Positions 24,166 through 32,558 of a DNA stretch of 64,000 nt are shown in pieces. Location of the stretch: the NCBI GenBank assembly GCA_019634975.1, contig JAHCAI010000006.1, positions 1 through 64,000 on the forward strand, in the 5' to 3' direction. Source of the stretch: Burkholderiales bacterium (lineage in GTDB: Bacteria; Pseudomonadota; Gammaproteobacteria; Burkholderiales; SG8-41). The translations under genes were made by a program, and so were the position numbers. The notes below the pieces were generated by a model. That model had not been told where the DNA came from. It saw only the letters and a list, made by a program, of their open reading frames with translations, and searched no databases. Within the stretch, counting starts at the first letter, position 1; the number at the start of each line of letters is the position of its first letter.

Positions 24166-25050
24166 ATGCAAGTGGCCCAACAAGTTGCCCGCAAAACAGA
24201 GCTGATCCCCGAAATCATCCCCTCCGGCAAGAGCTGCGGCGCCGAAGTCACCGGCATCGACCTTGCCGCACTCGACCCGGCCACCGTGGAGACGCTGCAA
24301 CGCGCGGTACTGGAACACCTGGTGGTGGTGGTGCGCGGGCAGCCGATTTCTGATCCGCAGCTGATCGCGCTGGGCAAGACCTTCGGCGAGTTGGAGCCGC
24401 CGGGGATGAGCATAATCGGCAAGCCGTACCTTGATGAGTTTCCGGACATTCTGGTGATTTCGAATGTTATGGAACAGGGTATTCCAAAGGGTAATCTTGG
24501 ATCAGGCGAAGCGATCTGGCATACCGACATGTCCTATCGCCCGAAACCCTGCACGATTGCGATCCTGCACGCACTTGAAGTGCCTCCGACTGGCGGCAAC
24601 ACTTACTTCGCCAATCAGTACATGGCCTATGACACACTGTCTGACGAGCTGAAGCAGAAACTCGACGGTCTCGAGGTGATTCACGACGAAACCTACAACA
24701 GTGGGGGCCAGTTGCGCAAAGGCTTCAAGGAAGTGACCGATCCGCGCGAAGCGCCGGGCGCGCGCCACAGGATTTTCCGCACCCATCCGCTGACGGGGCG
24801 CAAGGCGCTGTATCTTGGGCGCCGCCGCAACGCCTACATCGTCGGGCTGCCGCTGGAGGAAAGCGAGCGCCTGCTCGACCAGCTGTGGGCGCACGCCTCG
24901 CGCCCGGAATTCGTCTGGCACAATGAGTGGAGCGCTGGCGACACGCTGATCTGGGACAATCGCTGCCTGATTCACCGTAGAGATTCTTTCGATGCCAGCC
25001 AGCGCCGGATGATGCACCGCGTGCAGATCCGCGGCGAGGCGACGCAGTAA
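24166..25050 (+). CDS. TauD/TfdA-family Fe(II)/2-oxoglutarate dioxygenase
   Basis: A 294-residue enzyme with an intact facial triad: His119 and Asp121 in WHTDMSY and distal His270 in RCLIHRRD. It is the active-looking paralogue of the degenerate protein at 15423. ATAGGAG lies about 5 nt before the ATG at 24166. Divergent from the GntR-type regulator and sharing its operator-like site, it is likely induced by the compound taken up by the Bug receptor at 21119. A terminator follows directly. Confidence 0.9.
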   Translation: MQVAQQVARKTELIPEIIPSGKSCGAEVTGIDLAALDPATVETLQRAVLEHLVVVVRGQPISDPQLIALGKTFGELEPPGMSIIGKPYLDEFPDILVISNVMEQGIPKGNLGSGEAIWHTDMSYRPKPCTIAILHALEVPPTGGNTYFANQYMAYDTLSDELKQKLDGLEVIHDETYNSGGQLRKGFKEVTDPREAPGARHRIFRTHPLTGRKALYLGRRRNAYIVGLPLEESERLLDQLWAHASRPEFVWHNEWSAGDTLIWDNRCLIHRRDSFDASQRRMMHRVQIRGEATQ

Positions 25051-25071
25051 TCCGGCAAGGTTGCTGAATGC

Positions 25072-25102
25072 AAAAAGCCCCGCGGTTAACCGCGGGTTTT
25101 TT
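25072..25102 (+). terminator. rho-independent terminator
   Basis: CCCGCGG (25079-25085) and CCGCGGG (25090-25096) pair around TTAA, with an A-run before and T-run 25097-25102 after. It ends the TauD-type gene and could also work for the opposite strand. Confidence 0.92.
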
Positions 25103-25138
25103 GTTCTTGGCAGGGTGGCGGGTGGATTGAGCCGGGCA

Positions 25139-25741
25139 TCAGCCTGGCGCCGATTTCTCCGCCAGCCACACCGTGTGTCCTCCGCAATCCGGATCCTCGA
25201 TCCGGTGCAGCAGCACCCGGAAACCCGCCGCGGCCAGCAGGCTTTCGTATTCCGTGCTGTCGAGGCTGGCGTGGTACAACTCATGGCCGTGGGTCTCGCC
25301 CATGGCCACGCCGGCCCGCGGTCCCGAGGTGAACAGCAGCAGCGCGCCGGGCGCTGCGTGGCGAGCGAATACCGGGAACATCGCGCGCTGGTCGCCGGGC
25401 TCGAGGTGGAAAAAGCTGTCCCAGGCGATGATCGCGTCGAAGATGCGGCCGAGGTCGAGGCCGCGCATGTCGGCCTCGATCCATTCGCCGTCCGGCCAGC
25501 GCTCGCGGCAGATCGCGATCATCGCGGCTGCGCAGTCGACACCGGTGACGCGGCAGCCGGCATCGATGAAGAATTTCGCGAGGGGCTCGCCGCCGCCGCA
25601 GCCGAGATCGAGGACCTCGCGCCGGCCGCCGAGCCGCGACAGCAGGGCTTCGAGGTACTGCCGTTCCATCAGGGAACGGCAGCGGTCGCGGTCGAACTGC
25701 CGCGCGACCGCTTCGTAGACGCCCCGGATGCTGCCGGGCAT
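25139..25741 (-). CDS. class I SAM-dependent methyltransferase
   Basis: A 200-residue methyltransferase of the UbiE/small-molecule type. The SAM-binding loop is EVLDLGCGGGEPLAKFFIDAG with acidic Asp in VTGVDCAAAMI, and motif II is AIIAWDSFFHL. Its substrate is unknown. Its ATG shares one base with the TGA of the upstream VOC gene (TGATG), so the two are translationally coupled and may act in one small pathway. Confidence 0.85.
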   Translation of the reverse strand: MPGSIRGVYEAVARQFDRDRCRSLMERQYLEALLSRLGGRREVLDLGCGGGEPLAKFFIDAGCRVTGVDCAAAMIAICRERWPDGEWIEADMRGLDLGRIFDAIIAWDSFFHLEPGDQRAMFPVFARHAAPGALLLFTSGPRAGVAMGETHGHELYHASLDSTEYESLLAAAGFRVLLHRIEDPDCGGHTVWLAEKSAPG

Positions 25742-26145
25742 CAGGCCTTGCCGGCCGGACGCTCGGGTTTCTTGTAGCGGCCGACCGGCACCAGCTCGGC
25801 AACGGTGCCGCCGGGGGCGCGGAACTTGACCGGTATCACGCCGGGGTCGCTGATGATTTCGCAGCCGTAGCCTTTGATCTTTTCCGTGGCGGCCGCCATG
25901 TCCTCCACCTCGATCGCGAAGTGGTGGATGCAGGGGCCTTCGCCGGCCGCCTTGGACTCGGCCGATTGCGTGCCCTCGTCGTACTTGATCAGCGTGAAAT
26001 CGATCTCGCCGTCGGTGAGGTGGCGCGACAGGTGGTCGCGGGTCTTGCGGGTCTCGGCTTCCCAGAAGCCGAAGACTTCCTCGTAGAACTTCGTGGTCTT
26101 CTCGAGATCCTCGACTTTCAGGGCGAGATGGACGATGCGGTTCAT
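25741..26145 (-). CDS. VOC-family (glyoxalase/extradiol dioxygenase-like) protein
   Basis: A 134-residue single VOC module pair: IVHLALKVEDLEKTTKFYEE at the N-terminus and IHHFAIEVEDM with GTVAELVPVG at the C-terminus. Metal-ligand candidates are His7, the His in IHHFA and the Glu in AELV, as in glyoxalase I. A lactoylglutathione-lyase-like or other isomerase role is possible but unproven. It is the first gene of a two-gene unit with the methyltransferase. Confidence 0.85.
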   Translation of the reverse strand: MNRIVHLALKVEDLEKTTKFYEEVFGFWEAETRKTRDHLSRHLTDGEIDFTLIKYDEGTQSAESKAAGEGPCIHHFAIEVEDMAAATEKIKGYGCEIISDPGVIPVKFRAPGGTVAELVPVGRYKKPERPAGKA

Positions 26146-26321
26146 GGCGTTCTCCTTGGGCTGCGCGCAGGGATTGCGGCGATGGCGGCGTTTTACGCTC
26201 CCGGCTGCCGCTTCCGCAAGCGGGGTGTTACACTGCGGGCGTCATAGTATCTGACCCCCGCCGTTTCCACCGCCCGGTCCGCATTTCCGCCTCCGGTCTG
26301 CGCCTGGCAGCGCAGCGCTCC

Positions 26322-27056
26322 TCAGGCCAGCGCGGAAATGGTCAGTCCCACCACCTTGTTGTCGGCGATGGCCTTGGCGACCAGCCCCGTTGCCTTGGCG
26401 TCCTCGATGAACTCGGCGAGGTATTTGGCAGCCTTGGGCCGCCCCTTGGGCACGCCCGCCGCCTGCAGCACGGCGGTGAAATTGCCCTCCACGATCACCG
26501 AGCCCGGGAACTTGGCCTGATCGGAGATCAGGCGCGGCTTCAGCCCGGCCAGCGCGTCGAATTTCTCGTCGACAAAACGCTTGAAGCAGAGATCGCCGCC
26601 CTTGTCCCTGACGAGCTCGGCGTTTTTGATGGTGCGCGAGAGGTACAGCTCATAGGCGGCCTTTTCCGGCACGATGATGCGCACGCCCTTGCGGTCGACT
26701 TCACCGGCATGCTTCAGCGGCGAGCCCGGCGGCACCAGGTAGGTCGACTCGATCTCGACATAGGCGGCGGTGAAATCGATCTCGTTGGCGCGCTGCGGTT
26801 CGGCGCCGAGGAAGCCGACGTCCCAGACATTGTTGCCGGCGGCACCCGCCAGCGCGCCCGGGTTGGGGTGCGGCACGAACTCCACCGGCAGGCCGAGACG
26901 GCGCGCCAGTTCCAGGCCAAGGTCATGGGCGACGCCCAGCGGCTTGCCGGTGGCGGGGTCGGTGCGGGTGAGCAGGAAATTGCTCATGTTGAGGCCCACG
27001 CGCAGCGTGCCGGTGGGTGCGAATTCTGAGCGGAGGGCGGGGGTGACTTCGGTCAT
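26322..27056 (-). CDS. family-3 solute-binding-like protein without signal peptide
   Basis: A 244-residue protein with the type II periplasmic-binding fold of amino-acid ABC receptors: TLRVGLNMSNFLLT, KPLGVAHDLGLELARRLG, WDVGFLGAEPQRANEIDFT and AYVEIESTYLVPPGS are all characteristic. No hydrophobic signal sequence precedes it. The in-frame extension up to 27164 is not hydrophobic either. It may therefore be cytosolic, like cyclohexadienyl-dehydratase-like or sensor variants. No ABC permease or ATPase is nearby. The 176 bp before it toward 26145 hold no gene I can support. Confidence 0.75.
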   Translation of the reverse strand: MTEVTPALRSEFAPTGTLRVGLNMSNFLLTRTDPATGKPLGVAHDLGLELARRLGLPVEFVPHPNPGALAGAAGNNVWDVGFLGAEPQRANEIDFTAAYVEIESTYLVPPGSPLKHAGEVDRKGVRIIVPEKAAYELYLSRTIKNAELVRDKGGDLCFKRFVDEKFDALAGLKPRLISDQAKFPGSVIVEGNFTAVLQAAGVPKGRPKAAKYLAEFIEDAKATGLVAKAIADNKVVGLTISALA

Positions 27057-27151
27057 GTGCTGGTCCTGTTGACTTGCGGGTTGCGGAACGCCCGATTTAA
27101 CACTGAACCGCGGCAGCTTGTCATCCGCGATTAGAATGGCGGCGCTGCAAT

Positions 27152-28339
27152 ATGGAATCCGCACATCCGGCGCGCTCCGCGCGCTATATCGCCCACCTCG
27201 ACATGGATGCGTTTTACGCGTCGGTCGAACTGCTGCGTTATCCGCAGCTGCGAGGGAAACCGGTGGTGGTCGGCGGCCGGCGGCGCGCCGCGCGCGGCGA
27301 GGCCGAGGATGGCGGCTTTGCCACGCTGCGCGGCTACAGCGGCCGCGGCGTGATCACCACCTCGACCTACGAGGCACGCGCGCTGGGCGTGTTTTCCGGC
27401 ATGGGCCTGATGAAGGCGGCGAAGCTTGCGCCGGACGCGGTGCTGCTGCCGGCGGATTTCGAGGCCTATCGCAGGTATTCGCGGCTGTTCAAGGACGCGG
27501 TGCGCGCGATCGTGCCGCAGGTGGAGGACCGCGGCATCGACGAGATCTACATTGATTTCAGCGAAGCCGTCGCCGCCAGCGCCGCCGAGGGCGCGCCCGA
27601 CCCCTGGGCGCGGGCGCGCGCCATCGCGCTGGACATCCAGCGCGCCGTGCGCGAAGCGACGGGACTGTCCTGCTCCATCGGCATCACGCCGAACAAGCTG
27701 CTGTCGAAAATCGCCTCCGAACTCAACAAGCCGGGAGGCGTCAGCGTGATCCGGCCCGACGAGGTGCGCAGCATCGTCTGGCCGATGGCGGTGCGCAAGA
27801 TCAACGGCATCGGACCCAAGGCCAACGCAAAACTCGAGCGGCTGGGCCTGCGCACCATCGGTGAACTGGCGCAGAAGGATGAGGCCTGGCTGGTGGAACA
27901 GTTCGGGCGCAGTTACGGCGCGTGGATGCACCGCGCCGCCCGCGGCGAGGACGAACGGCCGGTGGTGACCTGGAGCGAACCGAAGTCGGTCAGCCGCGAG
28001 ACCACTTTCGAGGACGACCTGCATCCGGTGCGCGACAAGGCGCGGCTGACGCAGATCTTCACCGGGCTGTGCGAGCGCGTCGCCGGCGACCTGAAGCGCA
28101 AGGGTTATGCCGGCAGAACCATCGGCCTGAAGATCCGCTTCGACAATTTCCACACTGTCACCCGCGACCTGACGCTCGACGCACCGGTGCAGGATGCGAG
28201 GGCGATCCGCCGCGCCGCCGGCGAATGCCTGAAGCGCGTGTCGCTCGACCGGCGCATCCGCCTGCTGGGGGTGCGTGTCGGCGCCCTGTCGCGGCCGGAT
28301 ATATCGTCCGAAGTCCACGCCATGGCGCTGTTCGACTGA
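27152..28339 (+). CDS. dinB: DNA polymerase IV (Y-family translesion polymerase)
   Basis: A 395-residue Y-family polymerase. The catalytic acids are Asp17/Asp19 in HLDMDAFYASVE and Asp130-Glu131 in RGIDEIYIDFS. The helix-hairpin-helix KINGIGPKANAKLERLGL and the little-finger domain (SVSRETTFEDDL) are present. An insertion of about 15 residues (44-62, Arg/Gly-rich) lies between VVVGG and the RGVITT strand compared with E. coli Pol IV. The C-terminus VHAMALFD lacks a strong QLxLF clamp-binding motif. I see no obvious LexA box upstream. It bypasses damaged bases with low fidelity. Confidence 0.93.
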   Translation: MESAHPARSARYIAHLDMDAFYASVELLRYPQLRGKPVVVGGRRRAARGEAEDGGFATLRGYSGRGVITTSTYEARALGVFSGMGLMKAAKLAPDAVLLPADFEAYRRYSRLFKDAVRAIVPQVEDRGIDEIYIDFSEAVAASAAEGAPDPWARARAIALDIQRAVREATGLSCSIGITPNKLLSKIASELNKPGGVSVIRPDEVRSIVWPMAVRKINGIGPKANAKLERLGLRTIGELAQKDEAWLVEQFGRSYGAWMHRAARGEDERPVVTWSEPKSVSRETTFEDDLHPVRDKARLTQIFTGLCERVAGDLKRKGYAGRTIGLKIRFDNFHTVTRDLTLDAPVQDARAIRRAAGECLKRVSLDRRIRLLGVRVGALSRPDISSEVHAMALFD

Positions 28340-28389
28340 GCAGGCGTGCGGCCGGTCATAATCCGCCGATCGATTGTCCGGGAGTGACC

Positions 28390-29733
28390 ATGAGCCTCAC
28401 CGCAGAACTCGCCGCCAGCATCCGCGGCACCACCTTCGATTCACTGTCCCCTGCCGATGTGCAGACCGCGAAACGGCTGATCGCCGACGGCATTGCCGTC
28501 GCGGTGGCCGGCAGCGGCGAGGCATTGCCCCGGCTGTTTGCCGGGCATGTGCGCGAACAGGGCGGCCGCGAGCAATGCCCCGTTTGGGGTTTCGGTTTCC
28601 GCACTTCGCCGGTCGCTGCGGCCTACGCGAACGCGGTGTCCATGCATGTGCTGGATTTCGAACCGATGTCGAGTCCGTCGACCCATGCCCTGTCGCCGAC
28701 GGTGCCTGTCGCCTTTGCGCTGGCCGTGCGTGACGGCCTCGACGGGCGCGCGCTGCTGACGGCCTGTGCCAAGGGCTTCGAGGTCCAGGGCCGGCTGCTG
28801 GCCTCGGTGGACCATCGCCGCGAAAGTTCGAAATTCCACGCGCCCGGGGTCGTCGGGCCCTTTGGCGCCGCAGTGGTCGCGGCGCACCTGCTGGATCTCG
28901 ACGAGTCCCGCCTCAATCATGCGCTGGCGATCGCGGCCTCGCGCAGCGGTGCGCTGCGCGCCAACATCGGCCATGGGGTCAAATGCACCCATTGCGGAAA
29001 TGCCGCTGCCGCCGGACTCGAGGCGGCGCTGCTGGCTGCGCGCGGCATGACCGGCAATGCCGACATACTCGCGCACGGCGAGGGTTTCGTCGCCGCCTTC
29101 TTTCCCAAGGGCATCGACCGCGACATGCTGCTCGGCTACGGCAAGCCCTTCCGCTTCCGCGACCCGGGCATGGCGATCAAGTTCTATCCGTCGAAGTATC
29201 CGACGCATTTCGCGATCAGCGCCGCACTGGAGGCGCGGCAGGGTATTGCTGATCCGCGCGATATCGCGGCCGTGAATCTGGTGACGCCGCCGATGCCGGA
29301 CGTCGACCGTCCGCAGCCGGTGTCAGGGCTGGAGGGCAAGTTCAGTTTTCAGTACGCCGCAGCCTGCGCGCTGCTCGATGGCCGGGTCGGCATCGCGTCC
29401 TTCCACGATGACCGCCGTTTCCGCGATGACATGGCTGCCTTGCTGCCGCGCATCCGGGTCAGCCCGGATGATGTCCTGCCGACCGCGTTCAACCGCATGC
29501 AGGTGTCGGTGGAGGTGACGATGCGCGACGGTTGCGTGCACCGCGCGACCTGTACCCGTCCGCCGGGTTTCTGGGGCGTGCCTTTCGATCTGGAACGTCA
29601 CCGCGCAAAGGTCGCCGACTGCCTGGCGACACGCCTCGATGCCGCGCGTGCGACCCGAGTCACCCAGTTGCTGGAGGTACTGGAGGATCTGCCGGCAGAG
29701 GGCCTGCGCGAGCTGAGCGGGCTGCTTGAATAA
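28390..29733 (+). CDS. MmgE/PrpD family protein
   Basis: A 447-residue protein of the 2-methylcitrate dehydratase / cis-aconitate decarboxylase family. Typical segments are HVLDFEPMSSPSTHALSPTV, the NIGHGVKCTHCGNAAAAGLE region and AIKFYPSKYPTHFAISAALE. The substrate cannot be predicted; Bordetella and Burkholderia carry many paralogues in catabolic islands. The start ATG at 28390 has GGGAG just upstream. It follows dinB by 50 bp but the two are functionally unrelated. Confidence 0.88.
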   Translation: MSLTAELAASIRGTTFDSLSPADVQTAKRLIADGIAVAVAGSGEALPRLFAGHVREQGGREQCPVWGFGFRTSPVAAAYANAVSMHVLDFEPMSSPSTHALSPTVPVAFALAVRDGLDGRALLTACAKGFEVQGRLLASVDHRRESSKFHAPGVVGPFGAAVVAAHLLDLDESRLNHALAIAASRSGALRANIGHGVKCTHCGNAAAAGLEAALLAARGMTGNADILAHGEGFVAAFFPKGIDRDMLLGYGKPFRFRDPGMAIKFYPSKYPTHFAISAALEARQGIADPRDIAAVNLVTPPMPDVDRPQPVSGLEGKFSFQYAAACALLDGRVGIASFHDDRRFRDDMAALLPRIRVSPDDVLPTAFNRMQVSVEVTMRDGCVHRATCTRPPGFWGVPFDLERHRAKVADCLATRLDAARATRVTQLLEVLEDLPAEGLRELSGLLE

Positions 29734-29873
29734 GGATAAGGCGCGCTCCGGCAGTCTGTTTGTTGAAAAAGGGATGCGCGAGCGCACCCGCGTGCAAGTC
29801 CCCGATTCGACGAGGACATCCATGCTCGCTAAGGCCCGCGACTGACATCGGTTCCGGGAATTTCAACTGACGG

Positions 29874-30695
29874 CTAGAGTCTGCCGCGGGCCGTGCCCGG
29901 CCTGGCGCGCGGCCGGGCCGCGACAGCCGGCTTTGATTCGCCGGTGCCAATAGCGTGGATCAGCGATTCGAGGTCGTTGCGCATGTCGGCCGGCATGGCC
30001 AGCTGGTGCAGGCGACGCAGTCGCGCGTTGCGGTCGGGCAGGTCGAGCATGCCGGTCAGGTAGAGCAGCAGATCGTTGGGGGTGTAGCGGTTCCCGGGAC
30101 TGCTGCGCCAGAAGTCGCGCGGCAGCTCCGGATACCCGCGGGAGCCCGGAAACAGCGCGCGCAGCACGAATCCGATGCAGCTCATGCAGTTGCCCTGCGG
30201 CGTGTCGTCGAGGCAGTAGGGAATGCCGGACTTGACCCAGGCATTGACCCGGGCCGGCAGCGTCTTGCGCAGCCGGGCCATGGCCGCGTTGTCCGGGAAG
30301 GGCCGCAGGCCGTAGAGATGCCAGACGTCGTAGCTGTTGTTGCCGACCTCGAGGGTTTCGCCGCTGATGAACGGCGAGATGACGACACCCAGCTCCGGGA
30401 AAGACCAGGCGATGCGCTGGTCTTCGAGTTCGATGCCGACCTGCACTTCCACGCTGTCATCCGGCATGCGCAGCAGGAAGTAGTGCACATAACCCGCCTG
30501 TCCGGGCGCGACGCCGACCACGCTGTGCAGCGGTGCCGTGCCGCGCGTGGCCGGCACTGGCTTGCTGACCGGAGTTGCCGGGCGCAGTGTTTCGGCAGGC
30601 GGCGGAATCCGCGCCGCCGTGTGGCCGGAGAGCAGCAGCACGGTGATCGTGCCCAGTATGCGGATGATGGCTTGCCTGCGCATGGTGAGGGGCAT
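29874..30695 (-). CDS. conserved secreted protein of unknown function
   Basis: A 273-residue protein that I do not recognise. A hydrophobic N-terminal segment (RILGTITVLLLSG, about residues 10-24) looks like a signal peptide, followed by a Pro-rich linker. The body contains YCLDDTPQGNCMSCIGFV with three Cys, and ends in a basic Arg/Pro tail. The start is uncertain; ATG 30695 and ATG 30683 both precede the signal. It is divergent from selenoprotein gene 3, and the two may share the 106-bp promoter region. Confidence 0.6.
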   Translation of the reverse strand: MPLTMRRQAIIRILGTITVLLLSGHTAARIPPPAETLRPATPVSKPVPATRGTAPLHSVVGVAPGQAGYVHYFLLRMPDDSVEVQVGIELEDQRIAWSFPELGVVISPFISGETLEVGNNSYDVWHLYGLRPFPDNAAMARLRKTLPARVNAWVKSGIPYCLDDTPQGNCMSCIGFVLRALFPGSRGYPELPRDFWRSSPGNRYTPNDLLLYLTGMLDLPDRNARLRRLHQLAMPADMRNDLESLIHAIGTGESKPAVAARPRARPGTARGRL

Positions 30696-30801
30696 TATTG
30701 CTGTAATCGGCACTACCTTGTGGATGTCAATTAGATGGATCGCTGTCATGCAGGCCGGTGACTGGTCCTTTAGAATCCCCTGACCAAGGAGGGTTCCATC
30801 A

Positions 30802-32529
30802 ATGGTCAAAATAGAATTCCACGATCCGTCGGGCACGCTCGAAGTGACCCAGGCCTTTGCGCCGCGAATCGACACACTGGCCGGCAAACGCATCGGCTTT
30901 GTCAGCAACGAGCAGTGGCAGGCCTTCCGCATGCTGCCGCTGTTGCGCGACCTGATCCGGGCCGATTTTCCGACGGCGGAGCTGCTGCCGATCGACGCCT
31001 ATCCACAGGGCAATGTGCTGATTCCGACCGAGGAGACCGCCGCGCTGGTGAAACAAAGCGGCGTCGACGCGGTCATCGTCGGCAACGCGGCCTGAGGCTC
31101 CTGCGCCACCGCTTGCGGCCGTGCTGCCGCGAGGATTGAAGCGCTGGGCATACCCACCGTCACGCTGACGCGGACGGACTTCGTCGGGGTCATGAAAAAC
31201 GCCGTCTCCGGGCTGGGCCTTGCGCCCGACGCGGCGATGGTGACTTTTCCGATCGACCTGTTCCTGCCGGGCAGCGACCTGTCCGCCGTCACTGCGCGGA
31301 GGAAGGAGTTCTACAACGGGTTGACGAAGTGGCAGTCTGATTTCAACCAGGGGACCGGCGGTGCGAAGATGCTCGCCGTCGAGGGCGCGACCCATGAAGA
31401 TGCGCTGCAGAAGGCCAACAACCTGCTGCTGACCAACCTCTGGGGCGACGGACTGCCGGTGTGGCCGGCAACGCGCGAGCGCGTCGACTGGATCCTGCGC
31501 GGCTCGGCGCTGCCGCGCGACCATGTGCTCGGCAAGTTTCCGCCGCGCGGCGGCATCACCACCGTCGAGCTGTGCGCGGTGGCGCTGGCGATGGCCGGCG
31601 GCCGGCCGGAGTACCTGCCGGTGCTGATCGCTGCCGTTGAAGCCTGTCTCGCGCCGGAATCGCTGTTCGACCAGCTGCAGGCGACTTCGGGCGGGCCGTT
31701 CCCGGTGGTGATCGTCAATGGTCCGATCGCGAAGGACATCCGCCTCAACTCCGGTTTCGGCTGTCTCGGCCCCGATCCGCAGCGGCCGGCCGGCGCCAGC
31801 ATCGGCCGCGCGCTGCGCCTGATGCAGCAGAACGTCGGCGGCGCGCTGCCCGGCATCGGCACCATGGCGATCTACGGCGCGATGCGCTACACCAATGCGG
31901 TGTTCGCCGAGGACGAGGCGAGCCTGCCCGAAGGCTGGCAACCCCACGGCACCCGCCGCCACGGCTTCGCGCCCGGCACCAACTCGGTATCGGTGTTTTT
32001 CGCCAGCGGCGTCACCAACATCCGCCGCCGCGGCGCGAAAAAGGAAACGCCGGAAGAGGATGTGACCCAGGGCCTGCACCGCATGGCCGATTTCATGCGC
32101 ACGCCGAATTTTGCCGCGCTCGCCGGCTGGGAGAAGGGCACGCCCGGTGCGATGCTGATCTCGCCGGTGGTCGCCGGGATGATGGCCAAGCTCGGCTGGA
32201 CGCCGGCGAAGCTGCAGGACTTCCTGTGGGAACACTCGAAGATTCCGATGGAGACCATCCGGCGTGCCGGCGGCCGCGCCTGGATCGAGATCGACCCGAA
32301 CCCGAAGGCGCGGGCGAGCATCGACCTCGACCCCTGGCCGATCGCGATGAAACCGGAGAACCTGGTCTTCCTGGTTGCCGGCGGCGACCATCCGACGCAC
32401 AGCCAGTGGCTGCAGGCGCACTCGCCGGCGGTGATTGGAAGGGTGATCCACACGCCGGAGTCCTTCGACCGGCTGCTCGCCGAATCGGACCGCGACCTCG
32501 GCTGTGGTTCCGAGGAATGCCGGATCTGA
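30802..32529 (+). CDS. UGSC-type selenoprotein fused to a large conserved domain; Sec at TGA 31093-31095
   Basis: A 575-residue product if TGA 31093-31095 is Sec98. The frame is open across it, and GGC TCC TGC gives U-G-S-C-A-T-A-C, a UxxC pair plus a further Cys. GVDAVIVGNAA-U-GSC and ARIEALGIPTV mirror the Sec segment of the glycine/betaine reductase B subunit as I recall it. Residues about 205-575 are the conserved second domain (DGLPVWPAT, NGPIAKD, ASIGRALRLMQQNVGG). The Cys of the AGC-PEY motif is Gly here (AGGRPEYLPV). The C-terminus adds Cys568 and Cys573 (GCGSEEC), a possible resolving pair. AAGGAGGG is 8 nt before the ATG. The rhodanese gene follows 29 bp later. Confidence 0.85.
31096..31133 (+). 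promoter_or_regulatory. bacterial SECIS-like hairpin after Sec codon 3
   Basis: CTTGCGGC (31112-31119) pairs with GCCGCGAG (31126-31133), seven canonical pairs and one G-U, around loop CGTGCT. The loop is nearly the same as that of SECIS 1 (CGTGTT). The loop G at 31121 is 26 nt past the TGA. Confidence 0.78.
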
Positions 32530-32558
32530 AACAACGAAAACGAACGGGGAATCGCTTG

